From Lepturacanthus savala (lineage: Eukaryota; Chordata; Actinopteri; Scombriformes; Trichiuridae): 64,000 bases of DNA. The notes under the pieces were generated by a model. It saw only the letters and a program-made list of their open reading frames with translations. It had not been told where the DNA came from and did no database searches. A program made the translations under genes and the position numbers. The stretch is taken from positions 11,433,356 to 11,497,355 of the forward strand of contig CM060470.1 of assembly GCA_030544235.1 (NCBI GenBank). Direction: 5' to 3'. Below, in pieces: positions 23,313 through 35,262 of the stretch (position 1 is its first letter; each line of letters starts with the position of its first letter).

Positions 23313-26255
23313 AATAGTTTTTGTTTGTTTCTTACCAATTGAGAGCCACTGATGTAATGAATATGTTATATGTATTCAAACTATATTTCGATTGTATGTT
23401 GAATGGAGAGTGACAGAGGGAAGTAGACAGAACGTTGTAGCCTATATGTATTAATAAGAGGCCAACTATATGCATAGCTGTTATAGTGTTTATAGTTTTA
23501 TAATTGGATTCTGGACAGAGCAGCCTCCTTAGTGACAGTTTTATAAATATGAGGGTTGTTGCAGTCAGCTGTTAAATAAAGTTTGTTTTTTTTATTTTCA
23601 TCTCACAAGCTGTGGTTCTGACAATCTGAATAAGATGAAAGTAAAAGGATGGTTTGATTGTGCATCACGCTCTCAAGCAATCACAGACATTCTGTGAGCT
23701 CCTTTCTTGATCTAACCTTTGTGTTATCCGCAAATAGATGCAGATTTTCAAAGATTCCTAGATAGTTTCCAACCTTCAAGCACTGCATGAAGTCACGGAG
23801 GAATCTCAGGGCTTTCCATCTGAATTTATCTTCAGTATCAAATATTTAAAAAGCCTTCACCATCAGCGAAATAATTGATTGTGGTCTGTATGTGATAAAA
23901 AGCCTCATAATGCAACGTTCAGGGTCTTCACTGAAAGCGCTCGTTACTGCAGGATCAGCTGCACTCCCACATCATCTATACCAGAATACCTTGCTTTTTT
24001 TTTTGGTTTCTTCTAATCACCTCTCCACAATTCTTGAAAATACTACAAAATATGAAATTATTTGCAGAGATCAATAAAGATGATTCGTGAAAGCCTGCAT
24101 CATGTGGCGTTTGGAGAAGTTCTGCAGCAGTCCGGGAATCAGGCGAGCAGAAAACATGCAGGGGAAGTAACACAGCCCGATGGCTCATGCTGAGACATCA
24201 TCTTATGTAGATGTGATATAAGCAGTGTGAAACATCTATTAAAAAATAATTAGCTTTTAAAGAACCAGCTAAGCTCAGTTTGACTAAAGAAACTTGGCTT
24301 ACAGTAGAGATTGTGGGTAGTAGTAGTAATGGTGCAGTAGCAGAGTTTACATTCCTATCCACACTCTCTGGGGGGTTGCTACCCCTGAGCACCAAAGCGT
24401 ATGTATCAGCTATGTGTTTGTTTAGGTCCAAGGAGAATTGTGTGTGTGTGTGGGGGGGGGGGGGGTGTACTCAATGCAGAGAAATGCAAATAACTCATAT
24501 TCAAAAACTGCAACTTAAAACAACCTTTCAGGACTTCTGTGAGTGAAGTTGTGATGTCACAACGACACAACTATGTGGACGCTGCCATTTAAATCCGCAA
24601 ATCCAAGAAAAGCTCCATTAATATTAATGAGACATATACAAAAACGCTCTTTCTAGAGTTTCGGAGAAAAGCTTGAGAGAGGAGATGGGAAATCTATATT
24701 AAGATGAGTTTTGATACTTAGAAACTACAAATATATTTTATTAGGGATATCAAATGAAAACTTCATATAAAACCTATGAAAAGTGCACAATGTGCACTAA
24801 AAAGGGGAACATACAGTTCTTCATTCAAACTAATAACTGCTATTTGAAACAGGATACAATTATTGATTTGATTGTGAAACTCATTCTTTTTGCATTTAGA
24901 GGCATCAAGTTTGATTTATACTGAACTAAATATACATCCAAATGACCCAAAACAAGTTTTTTGATTTCTCTCGACCATTGTATTTTTCTTCATGAGCTAA
25001 AGTTAATATTTTTAGCTTGAGTTGAATGGTAATTGCTTGTGAATACATTAGGCTGGTTCAATTTCAGCTCACTAGTTTGGAGGAAGAAAGTGATTTGAAT
25101 CAAGGCAAAGAATTCAGGTTGAGTCAAGTGCGGTATTATTGGGATTCAATTTAGATCCAGTAAAGTCACGTAGCGAGTTTGTAGTTGAAGGAGAGAGAGA
25201 GGACTTTAAAAACATTTATTCATACTTGTATTCAAACTCTTCAAAATGAACTGATGCTTCAAATGATTGAATGTCGGTCGGCTCTCCCGAAATAACTAAT
25301 ACAAAAAACATTAATAAGCTGATTTCCAACATTCTTTTGAAACTTAATAACATCTTGTTTTTGCCTTGATGTAGTTAGCTCCACCTACTATATGTAGGGT
25401 TGTTTTACCCCATAATGGCTGTTCAGGTAGATGCAAATATATTAAATATTAACTAGAATTGGGCATGTAAAGTGAATGCATTTCGAAATGTTTTTCTCCC
25501 AGAGGTGCATGCCCCCAGAACCCCTACTTGTGGCAGGTTTTTTTTTCCTCTATCCACACAGGATTCTCACCGTTTTTCACCCCTAACCTGTGGGCATGCC
25601 TAATGTACACTGCCGGCTCTCAACTGCACTCAAGATATTGAATTTCTAAAGTAGGTCATATCACTGCTGCAAATGGAAGTTCTACCGCTCCCCCCGTCCA
25701 TCCAACACACACACACACACACGTGCATCTCACATACCATATTGAAATCTATGCAAATTCATAATAAATCTCAAATGCGCCATCAGTCCCGCTAACATTC
25801 TCTATATCGGTACGTCCCCTGGGGAATCCCGTGCTCAGTGACTGTGAAGCGTTTTGAAGCTCCCATAGGGCTACTGGGGAACTCTGGCTCACACATAATT
25901 ACCATGGTGACCAGGAAGGAGCGGCTTGTCATGATCAGGAGGTGCCACTTGAGTGAGATCATTTCAGCCTCAGCGAGAAGAAATAAAAAAAAAAACGCCG
26001 CCTACACAGTACTGTACAAAAAGTAGTGACGGTGCTTTCCAACATGACACCATGAATAGCCTGGATTTATTAATTAATTTCATACAAAGTTCTGTAAACA
26101 GAAGGAACTTCGATATGAGCAGCTTGTGCCTTTAAAACAGCAGCGGTAAACCTGCATGCAGTTTTTTTTTAAAGGGACTTTGCCTGAAACAACCGGTCAG
26201 TTGTTCCAAGCGTCTCGGAGAGTGCCACGGTTCTTCTTCTGTGGATTTCTGCATT
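23313..26255. other. Non-coding DNA with simple repeats
   Basis: No gene seen. Simple repeats: GT run into a 14-nt G run at about 24440-24466, and CA at 25705-25722. A reverse-orientation match to the repeat X palindrome core (GTTGTGATGTCACAAC) is at about 24546-24561, but the flanks do not match. A-runs lie at 25986-25996. The remaining sequence is AT-rich with random short frames. Confidence 0.4.
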
Positions 26256-26318
26256 TTAGCTGCTTCTGCCTCCTCATGTAATGCCAAACTGACTTTGTGT
26301 TGTTAAAATCAAGGCTCC

Positions 26319-26477
26319 ATGGGTTCCAAACCATCTGTTACAGGCCTCCTTGTTCTTCTCGTTGCTGAAGCTAGTTCTTTCTTTATGGCTCTGGCTGGAC
26401 TGGTTGGACTTATCATGCATTTGGGACGATTCAGACACCTCCCTGCTGGTGTTGCATTATGGATGAGAATCTACTGA
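26319..26477 (+). CDS. 52-codon hydrophobic small ORF with downstream poly(A) signals (candidate)
   Basis: An ATG at 26319 (G at +4) opens 52 codons to TGA at 26475-26477. The N-terminus MGSKPSVTG is followed by a strongly hydrophobic stretch, LLVLLVAEASSFFMALAG and then LVGLIM, long enough for a membrane segment. The C-terminus is basic and ends LWMRIY. Three AATAAA-type words follow within about 80 bp (near 26512, 26530 and 26540), as at a transcript end. A pyrimidine-rich acceptor-like site (TTCTGCATTTTAG) ends at 26259. I do not recognise the protein. It could be a micropeptide, the last exon of a non-coding transcript, or chance; there is no family evidence. Confidence 0.25.
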   Translation: MGSKPSVTGLLVLLVAEASSFFMALAGLVGLIMHLGRFRHLPAGVALWMRIY

Positions 26478-26549
26478 CTAGAAGTTTTGCACTATACTGT
26501 GTATTGTCAAATAAAAGTAAAATGTATGAATAAAACCAATAAATCACTG

Positions 26550-27371
26550 ACAAAAATGCGCATTGCTAGAGAAATCCGAATGGATACTAATGCAAAGAAA
26601 TTGTCTTTCCCAGGCTTTTGAGACAAAGTTAGTCAGCTAAAACACATTAAAATTGCCAATTTTTGCTCATCTATGCTCTCGACAGTTGCAGGGGGTTTGT
26701 TTTCATGGAAAATTGAAACCCATAAATTGTGCAATACAAAAGAAAATAGGGCTCTGCATTCCTCCTCCTCAAATCACACAAGCTCGCGCAATTTGTTTCC
26801 CTCCTGAATATTTAAATATGTTTTTAATCTGCCGACCACAATAGCCAGAGGACCACTTTTCGTATGTGCAATTTTGCTTTTTGATCAGATATTTCCAAAC
26901 CCCTTCTCTTCAAACTCAAATAAAAGCTTATTTCTGAGTACAACACAAATGATTTCTGGAGATATTACAAAAAAAAAGCTCATGCACACTTAAGAAATTA
27001 CATTCATAAAACCACCAATTTCTCCCCTTTATAATTTGTAAGAAAACAGAATTTCTCAATTATGTTGTTGTGGCATTGATTTTCTAGTTCATAAAGTAAA
27101 GTAAAGAAGGACAGGAGGCACACAAAATGGAAGATTTAGCCCAACTTGAGGTAGGCAATTCAATATTTCACTGATATATCCAGTAAAATCAGTACAAACG
27201 ATCTCTAACAGTGTCGGATTTAAACACCTAAATAGTCTGCCTTTTTAATCAGGCGATTTTCTGGGCAGCTCACTCCATATTCATTTTGTGCTAATACCTG
27301 TCCAATTAATCTAATTCCACCCACGTAAGTAATTCAGCACTTTATAAAATCCCAATGTATGCACACAGGTA
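26550..27371. other. AT-rich non-coding DNA
   Basis: No supported gene. The segment 26650-26840 stays open for about 60 codons but without bias. Around 27190-27310 are homeodomain-like ATTAAT/AATTAATC words next to TTTTAATCAGGCG, a weak regulatory candidate. Confidence 0.4.
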
Positions 27372-27792
27372 TACAGCTCTAGAAAAAATAAAAGAACACT
27401 GCATAATTATCAGTTTTTCTGATTTTACTTTTTATAGGTATGTGTTTGGGGAAAATGAACATTTTTGCGTCTATAAACTGACATTTCCCCAAAATTCCAA
27501 ATAAAAATATTATCATTTAGAGCATTTATTTGCATGTTTACACTTACGAGTTCAGAAATCGATTTTTGTTTGCAATGACCCTTATTTTTAATCACAGCTT
27601 TGGCATGCTCCCCACAAGTCTTTACCATTGTTCTTGAGTGACTTTATTCCACTTCTGGTACCTCTTTAAGCAGAATGAGGTGTGCATGTGTTGGAATTAG
27701 ACAGACACTGGAATGGAATGGCGCAAATACATGCAGAGATGGTGATTTCAGAAAAAAAAAATGCAGGTCTTATTTTTTTTTCCCGAGCTGTA
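27372..27792 (-). mobile_element. Internally deleted Tc1-like transposon with transposase C-terminal relic
   Basis: TA dinucleotides at 27372-27373 and 27791-27792 flank inverted termini, CAGCTCTAGAAAAAATAAAAG on the left and the complement of CTTATTTTTTTTTCCCGAGCTG on the right. The 417-bp interior encodes, on the minus strand at about 27530-27630, a peptide (VKTCGEHAKAVIKNKGHCKQ) resembling the extreme C-terminus of fish Tc1-family transposases. The DDE catalytic region is deleted. The element is non-autonomous and old. Confidence 0.75.
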
Positions 27793-28240
27793 TATTCAAA
27801 AAGTTATGAAACACACTATTTTGCATATAAATCCTACATATATCGACAGAAAAATCCACTAAAGACAGTATTCTTTTTTCGCTTTGGGCTAATTTCATAT
27901 TCACCAGTATGGATAAATAACCTCATGCAGGATAAAAGAAAGATTTTAATTTTGTCATAGTCACTAGCGATCTAGAGATTTGTTTACCCGACAAATTAAA
28001 AAAAAAAAAACAAGTCTTCAGTTTCAAATGTCATGTGCTCTCCTATAACAGCCCCTTCCATAAACGGGGTCAGGGACTTGTCACACCCGCATCGCTATGT
28101 GCTTTCCCACAGACACAGATGGGTGCTGTTGGGGGATGATTTCCAACAGCAACAGGGAAGGAGAGCTCAACAGACCAGGTGTGACATGAACGCTACACCC
28201 TCTCTCTGCCTTTGGGCTCGTGTCTCTGATTGAAACTCGC
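27793..28240. other. Non-coding DNA leading into the GC-richer block
   Basis: AT-rich until about 28060, then composition rises. A 12-nt A run lies near 27999-28011. No coding signal. Both strands are open across 28033-28416 but without recognisable domain; the openness reflects the higher GC. Confidence 0.4.
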
Positions 28241-29480
28241 TCTTGTTGTGGGAGTGCCGTGAAGCGGGCGAGACGCAGACGCCGCTTAGCCTGAAAAATT
28301 AGTGCCATCAGCGTCGCGGCATCCGGATTAATGAGAACCTGCGGTGCTGAGCCAGGCGAAGGCTGCTCATTTGTTTGGGTACCCATCTCCATTAAACAGC
28401 AATAAGGGGAATTCACAGAGCGCCACCGGAGCGCGGGGGCGCGCGCGCGCCCGCCTCTGCCTGAGAAGCCCGCGCGGAGGGATTCGTAACGCGACCAAGC
28501 TCATCGCGCTCACGTAATCTCAGATGAAATTAAAAAGCCGTGGACAGCGGCGAGAGAGGGGGGAAAAAACCGACACCTTCACTCTCTTCCCCTCGCTATT
28601 TTTTTTCCTCCTCTTTTTTCCCCACTTTACGCGTTCCCTTTCATCTTGCAGGCATTGTTTTTAGGCACGGTTACTTGGCGCCGCTCCTGTCTTGTGTCGG
28701 AGCCAATAAGCCAAGTAATAAAAGATGTCAGAGGTATGCGGGGATACGGGAAAAAAAAAAAAAGTTACAATGTGCCATATGGAGCTGGGAATGTATTGAA
28801 GGCGAAATTAAAGCGGATAACAAAGCACACGACTGATTCAGCGTTTCATGCACGGGGGTTAGTCATTGTCTTCCACATGATGTGCTGTGGCTGAGAAAGA
28901 AACAAATTATCATGCCTTCTGTTCTGTTTGGCATGCGACGTGATGTCACTGTTGTATTTTTGGACCAGCCCGTCGTGGCAATCGGCGTTAGAATTGTTTC
29001 TTTGCTCTCACCATTTCATGTAGAAGCTGGGAAAGAAAAAAAAAAAAAGAAGAAGAAGAAGAAAGTCCACAGCGCGCCGAGTAATTGTATTTAGGCGTAT
29101 TGATTCGTACGTCTGACCGGTCTCTGTGTGAATTTTGGGTTATTCACGGTCCAGTGGACATAATAGAATTGAAGGGAGAGGAGGTGCTGCAGCACAAAGA
29201 ACCCATTTAAAAACAATTAGCATGTATCATTAGGCAGGAGGAGAGGGAAACACCTGAAGGAGGAACAGGAGGAGGAGGAGGAAGGAAGGTGTGAGGGAAA
29301 AATGGAGACAATGAGGATAATAGTCAGGTCCAAGGACATCTGTGACAAGGAGGAGTGCGGCTGCCATAATGGTCTGATGGTCTCTGTAATGCACTGACGA
29401 GAATCATGTGAGCGCCCTTTATGTCATAATCTAAATGATTTCATGATCATTACTTTAAATCTCTAATTGCTGCCGCTTCA
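28241..29480. promoter_or_regulatory. GC-richer cluster of conserved-element-like sequence (candidate regulatory block)
   Basis: This is one of the most GC-rich non-transposon parts of the window, with a CG-rich core around 28420-28480 (GGGGGCGCGCGCGCGCCC). Around it are blocks dense in homeodomain and HOX/PBX-like words: CTGATTGAAACTCG near 28227, GGATTAATGAGAACC near 28325, AAACAATTAGCATG near 29212, CATCTGTGACAAGG near 29337 and TAAATGATTTCATGATCATT near 29433. The texture suggests a CpG-rich promoter or several enhancers. Frames here have no domain. A/AAG simple repeat occurs at 29036-29062 and GGA repeat at 29260-29290. Conservation is untested. Confidence 0.3.
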
Positions 29481-30480
29481 TTAAAGGGACCCTATTTAGC
29501 CATTTTCCCAGTTTAATATTTGAAATTTCCCCCGGTCCATTTATCAAAATCAGCATGCTTCTATGGTCCGAAAGGACATGGTTATAGTTAGACCTGTAGC
29601 AATAATGCAGTCCGCCTTCTAACACACTCATCACCTTTACATGACACTCGGATTATTGTGTAAATCTGACTATTGTTGGATTTTTAAAATGCATGTATAC
29701 ACCTTGGTCAGATTGAAACTGGACCAAGATGGACTTCTCATAGTCGAATAAACACACCTAGATAATGTGACTGGATTTGGATTTGACTTGAGCTGGACAA
29801 TGTATGACAGCATGCTCCTCAACAGTAGAGATGGGACAATGTGGAGCAGAGAAGCTGCCAGAACTCCAACTTAATTCCTTTTAACCTTTTCATTTTTATG
29901 TTGGTTTTATGGTTTGAAATCTTTTAAACAACGTTGCCGCCAGAACCAGCCAAGTAAAGAGAAAAAAAAATGGTGTTAGCGCAGATTCAATGAATTTTCA
30001 CACGGTGCGACCAGGAAGTATGATTGATTAAAAAGAGTCAGAACTGTAGTTGAGAATTTATTAAGCTTATTAAGTTGTTTTACAAGGTGACAGAAAAGTC
30101 AACAGATATACACTATGTCCGTAATAACCTACTAAAACAACAGGTGACGCCGCATGAGGAGGGGGACCCCGACAGTTATTAGATTTTCTGCATGTATACT
30201 GAGTCAAGGACAGAATCCTGACTAGACGGAAAAATTTAATTTGGAGCATAGCTCGATTAAGTTCTGCATGTAAACTTACTGATTAAAAAAACTGTTTCCC
30301 TCTCCCCACCCCTCAGTGAGCTGGGGTTTGTCAGAGAAACAGACGTCAAGTACAAGCACTCATGGATCCTGCAGCAAATACTATTAACCTCTACTCCTGT
30401 TGTGACATCACAACAGGAGCCATTTCTAATTGGCTTGGGTTCAGGCGGTTTTCACCAGCACTTCAGAGGAGGCCAGACCG
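29481..30480 (+). repeat. Repeat X copy split by a ~640-bp insertion
   Basis: The left part, 29481-29632, matches the start of repeat X (TTAAAGGGACCCTATTTAGC, AGTTAGACCTGTAGCAATAA, CCGCCTTCTAACACACTCA). The right part, about 30300-30480, matches its end (AGTGAGCTGGGG, palindrome at 30394-30419, CACTTCAGAGGAGGCCAGAC). The intervening sequence is absent from the other copies and is annotated separately. The palindrome arms are identical to those at 23226-23251. Confidence 0.6.
29636..30274. mobile_element. Insertion inside repeat X, TTTACATG-ended (candidate DNA element)
   Basis: The segment begins TTTACATGACACTCGGATTA and ends TAATCGAGCTATGCTCC...-type sequence on the minus strand, with CTGCATGTAAA at 30264-30274 as right terminus. 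This gives an 8-bp exact inverted end (TTTACATG/CATGTAAA) plus weaker similarity inside. It has no coding capacity. Similar TTTACATG-ended MITEs occur in fish genomes. A target duplication is not clear, so ends may be off by a few bases. Confidence 0.4.
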
Positions 30481-32699
30481 TGCAATTAGGAAATATTAAA
30501 ATGATAGCAACCATTAACCTTCAAAGACATCTGGTACAGAATTTTCTTCTCAGCAAAGAAGCATATTCAGTCCAGCTCCTGCTCTGATTTGTGCCTTCTT
30601 CTCCATAGCAACAGTAGCCGAGGGCCATGTCATAATATTTAGATGTGTCCGCTATGCCTAAATGCCAGACAAAACTTGATTGCCACGGAGACAAAGTTGA
30701 AATTGTTAAAACTGTTGGTTATAACTTAAACCTACTAGATTATCACAACATCCAGAAGAGTCCAGTGGAAACCACTAAACTCCATAGATGTGGCAACAAG
30801 AGAAAACTGTTTGATAGACTATAATAACTTTTGGTTATTTACCAGCACACAGTGTGTGTCATAGCAGGTAAAGTAAATCAGTGAAATATAAAACGTTCCC
30901 CACTTTCATAAACCATGCAGTTACCTCCAGAAAGCCTACAGGATGGTTTTCATTATGCTACAGTTCACTGTATACAAAGCACCACTTGAAACCTTATCAC
31001 GTTCACAATCCCACTCATGTATTCAATCACTCAAGTATCACAGGATGCATCATTAACGAGGACATTGCCAGTCAAAAGATGTATTAACGAAGATAAGACA
31101 TAACATGTTTTTTTCTGCCATTTATATGCCCTTAAGATGTGAGATCTCTCTATTTAACATACTGAAAGGGGGAAAAAAACACAAGGTGAGTGGATGAAAA
31201 AGTGATATTTGAGCGTCTAAAGCCAGACTAAGGTTTGCTTCATTGTCTGTTGTTTTCTTCTGTCCACACCGCGCACTGTGTTTAAACAACAGAAATTGGC
31301 TCTAATGGTTAGGAGCCTCCGGAGCATTGTTTTTCTTTTTTAATTTCTGGAAAATGTGCGCACAACATGTGAGCAATCTCACCCCCAGCCGGGCTCATTC
31401 ATGTCAAGCTTCTACCCTGCAACTTTCTATCCCTGTCGACACGTATCCGGCTTGAGCTTTGTGTTCTGTGACTTCCACGGCGAGCTGCAGAGACACCTTT
31501 GTTTAGCCGACCGCTTACGCGGCGGCTTTGAATACTTGTTTGTGAAACAGTATAGCAGGGACACACAAAAGCATGCACATACACACTGTGATTCATTATG
31601 ATTCTTTAATGATAAGTTCACCAGGACACACACCACTGGAGTGTCAAATTAAACTTATAACGAACAGCTATTTCTTGAGGAATTATTCAATTCCGGAGCT
31701 TGATAAGGTCAACTCTGATACACAACAGTAAATTGGTATTTTCACGTGTCAACTCATTACAGCCAAGCTCATTTCTCTAAAAGCATGGCAATGACACGAA
31801 CCCATAGAACCCCATTAGACTTCATGCTTATTGAATGCAGAAAATAATTTAGTTTTTTTATATATATATAATTGACAAAGAATAAATGTGAATGTACTCT
31901 GCAAATTTGTAGGGTGACCTTCAGTCAGCTAGGCAGTAATGTATTGTGTCTCCCAAAAAATTGGACAACACACAAAGAGCTACACACCTTTCTATAAACA
32001 TAGCGCACCATAGGAGAAACAGGTACTTGTATTGAGGCAATAACACTTTTAGCTAATGTATTATTCCTGAAGGTGTTTTTGTGCTTGTGCAGGGTCCTGA
32101 GATAAAGTTTTTCTTTCTTTTTTTTTTTTCTTCAGTATGTTTGGCTGAAAACGGTAGCGAGATTTCATTCTGAAAGATGTGCTTTTTCTTTTGTTTGGAG
32201 TGCGGAATAAGATGAAAACAACTTTGTCATATCAAATGGTTTTTGTTTGCTGAATGATGCCGCTGTAAATACTTTATATGGGTTTTTACAGTGCTGTTTT
32301 ATAAGGTGTCCCAAGGGAAAATTCAGCAATGGCCCTTGTCAAAAGTGTGATGAGAGCCTATAAATCTGTATTTTTGTTCAGCCCTTCGCCAACAAACCCA
32401 TAAAGCAGCCCTCAGGCAGTTACTGACATAATGGGCCTCATGCGGGAAGCAACGTACAAACAAATTTCCTCTTATTTATCCAAGATGTGTTTTTGTCATG
32501 TTGGTAGCCATCTATTTCTGGGATCCACCAATGTTTTCTGAGTTTTGCACAGTAGACATCCAACATGATATGCCATTTTCCTTTTAAGTTCAGGTACTTG
32601 TTTGCTGGGTTTTTGACTTTCAGTACTGTCTGGAAAGGCTTATTTTTACTTTGCTTAAGGTTATTTAACACTCCATTAACTTCACAACTGCTGAACTTC
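30481..32699. other. Non-coding DNA with conserved-element-like blocks
   Basis: No gene seen. Candidate regulatory blocks are 31255-31335 (AACAACAGAAATTGGC, GCATTGTTTTTC; SOX-like words) and 32270-32445 (GCAATGGCCCTTGTCAAAAG, GCCTATAAATCTG). Simple sequence: TA run at 31859-31870 and T run at 32117-32130. Frames near 31356-31636 are open on both strands without domain support. Confidence 0.35.
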
Positions 32700-33070
32700 A
32701 GACATTGAGTTGTACAGACATACAGGTATTTAGGAACAAAAATGAGGCCAGCGAAGAACCTACTTACTGAAGAAACTTAATTCCTTTGGTGTTTGAAAGA
32801 ACATTTTGGGCATTTTTTATTTTTTAAATCAAACTTTGATTGAGTCTTCTTGAAATCTCTTAACATTGTTAAGGTCTGTTCCTAGATCATCATTGTCCAG
32901 CAAAAAGACTTGGTCCAAGGAATAACTAGCCAATCTGACCACTATCAGGGACTGGGTAGGCAATACTGTGCACCAAGTCGATAACCAAATAGGTGCAAAC
33001 TCATTTATTCCTTCAGCTATCAGGCTACTGAGCCTGTGAGTGGAGGTTTTAGTCCTTAGAGGCACTAAAG
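32700..33070 (+). pseudogene. Non-LTR retrotransposon (LINE) ORF2 C-terminal remnant
   Basis: Plus-strand translation with frame changes gives GQRRTYLLKKLNSFGV near 32740-32790, then SSKKTWSKE, and finally QIGANSFIPSAIRLLS near 32985-33035. This is the order expected downstream of the reverse transcriptase domain in many fish LINE proteins, whose C-terminus typically has an N-S-F-x-P-x-A-I motif. Stops interrupt the frame. The clade (CR1, L2 or Rex1-like) is not decided. The apparent 78-codon minus-strand frame over 32829-33065 is its antisense shadow. Confidence 0.55.
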
Positions 33071-33279
33071 CCAGTCACTAATTTATGATCAATTGTGATC
33101 CATCCAGTCAGCATGCCTTTGTAAGAATATTGAAATCAGTTCTGATTGATCAAAAACTGACACCCACTCTATCAATAATGTGGAACTCATAACAATTAAA
33201 GTTAAAATGATGCCACTATAAAATCTTCCAGATGTGTAAAATGTTGACTATATTATGAGGAGGAAGCAAATCTAGGCAG

Positions 33280-33500
33280 AATTGCAAAAACAAATGTTTA
33301 AAAAAAACTTTATTAATCAGTTTTACTTTCTAATAATTCCTGCATCAAAATACTCTGCTTGAGATGCAGTACATTGTCCCACTGCTTCTCCCATTCCTGG
33401 GAGCATTTCCTGCTGTCATCTTTTGTCATTACCTCCTGGATTTCTTCCACGGTTGCAAATCTTCTACCTTTCAGTTCCAATTTTAGCTTCACCAAGCTGT
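33280..33500 (-). pseudogene. mariner-type transposase C-terminal remnant
   Basis: Minus strand, from about 33500 down to the stop near 33313: the peptide includes LKLELKGRRFATVEEIQEVM and CSQEWEKQWDNVLHLK. It resembles the end of mariner/SETMAR-like transposases (L-K-G-R-R-F, then V-E-E-I-Q, then a Q-E-W-E-K-x-W block). The aspartate-containing catalytic region is absent or unrecognisable. No inverted termini were found. The call rests on recalled family pattern. Confidence 0.5.
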
Positions 33501-34763
33501 AGGATTATACACTACTCCCCTCTATCCCCAACGAACATCGCTCAGTGTTTTGGCATCTGAGAAGCCTTCAGACTCATGGAGCCATTACACAAATCATCCT
33601 TGCTGGATCATACATCATCACCGCACCGATACCTGCAACAACTTACCCACACCGACGTAACAATGTGCTTTTTTTATAGTGACTTCTTGGCAGTCTGGTG
33701 CTGAGCCAACACCTTGTCTACATCAGCCGCGTAGCTAAGGCAGCATGTCAGCAGATTCAATCCTCCATCACTGTCACACTTAATGTTTTCATCCTTTTGT
33801 GCACTCAGAAGCGCCCTGACACAGCCTTACAGCTCAATACACAATCAATTTAATTAAATGTGCAAGATAGAGGAAAATAGGCTTGAAAAGGCACTTTGAG
33901 TTGCAGTTACATACACGCGTGAAGCGGGAGCCGGCGTCCTCGTTTCCATGCGATGCACATTGAAACGGATGATTGAAAAACACTAAAACATGTCCCGCCC
34001 ACTGGATGCAACATGTTCTGCCAGTGCTGTGGCTTTGTCACATCACTTCTGCAATTCAAATGTGCATTAGAAACACTCTCGCTCTATCTTTATAAAGGTT
34101 ATAAACAACAATTTAAATAAGAACCCCCATCCCTAAATGTAGCTTTCCCATGAATAGAATTTGCACAGAAATGTGCTCTTTCCTGTCTGAGCACTGTCTT
34201 ACCACCAGCCTACTTTATATTCCAGGCTCTTCATGTGCAGGTAGAGTCACTTAATGTGCAGCAGGGGATAGTCCAGCATTTCCCTCAGGGTGAGGGTCCT
34301 TCAGGCAGACAGCCATTACTGTACATAACATTCAGTGTATGATACAAAACTACAGAAATAGTATATTTCCAGGAGCGTAACACAATAGGGCCACAAAACA
34401 TTAATTATCAAATGAATCAAGGTGGGTTCATTGAGTTTAGGTTCATTATGTTCATGCATACATCCGTGCATTTTCAATGTGTTCTTGCTTTTTATATTTG
34501 ATGTAATTAAAGTGGTGATATTCAGACACAGAATTGACATCTATTCTGTTCATCTGCACTTTAATGGACAAGATGGCGTTGCTGATAATAAACAATTGAC
34601 CACTGCTAGAAGATGCTGATGCACAGTTAATAGGGAACATTAGCTTCCTTGGAAGAAAAGATGTTTTTCATCAAGATGATTTTACAGTACAGCAGTGACA
34701 ATCAACTGAAAGAAAGTGGAATGGTACCACTCTGCATGCCACCGCCCCCCTGCTAGGATGGAA
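33501..34763. other. Non-coding DNA, possible regulatory sequence
   Basis: No coding signal. Mixed-composition blocks at 33560-33780 and 33900-34060 have few simple repeats and may be regulatory, without specific motif support. Overlapping frames at 34316-34640 on both strands are random in composition. Confidence 0.35.
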
Positions 34764-35213
34764 TACACTACCATTCAGAAGTTTGGAGTCACTTGGAAAT
34801 CTCCTTGTTTTTGAAAGAAAAGCTAATGCTGTAAATGACCATACTCGTTGCAAATGTCTGGGTTTGGTACAATATCTACATAGGTAATATAGAGGCCCAG
34901 CATCTATCACTCCAGTGTTCTAATCGTACAATGTGTTTGTTCATTGCATCAGAAGGCTAATGGATGATTAGAAAACCCTTGTGCAATCATGTTAGCACAG
35001 CTGAAAACAGTTTAGCTGGTTAGAGAAGCTAGAAAACTGAAAGGAAACACAGTTTGAAGGAATAAATTATTTCAAATCATCATTTCTAACCTTGTCAATG
35101 TCTTGACTATATTTTCTATTTATTTTACATCTCATGATGGTAAATAAAAGTGTGACTTTTCATGGAAAACACAAAATTGTCTGGGTGACCGCAAACTTTT
35201 GAATAGTAATGTA
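34764..35213. mobile_element. Tc1/mariner-type MITE, ~446 bp
   Basis: TA dinucleotides at 34764-34765 and 35212-35213 flank inverted termini. The left is CACTACCATTCAGAAGTTTGG followed by AGTCAC, and the complement of the right end reads CATTACTATTCAAAAGTTTG followed by CGGTCAC. The terminal match is about 22 of 27. The interior (TTGTTTTTGAAAGAAAAGC, then CTAATGGATGATTAGAAAACC) is characteristic of an abundant teleost MITE family. There is no coding capacity. The ends are intact, so it is younger than the Tc1-like remnant at 27.4 kb. Confidence 0.85.
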
Positions 35214-35262
35214 TATCATGATTTAACCTATGGTCTTCATGAATGAACGTGCGAACCTTGGA

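Noticed and set aside
24546..24561. Fourth repeat X copy in reverse orientation
   Set aside because: Only the palindrome core matches; the flanking sequence does not follow repeat X.
32829..33065. 78-codon minus-strand ORF
   Set aside because: Antisense shadow of the plus-strand LINE C-terminal remnant.
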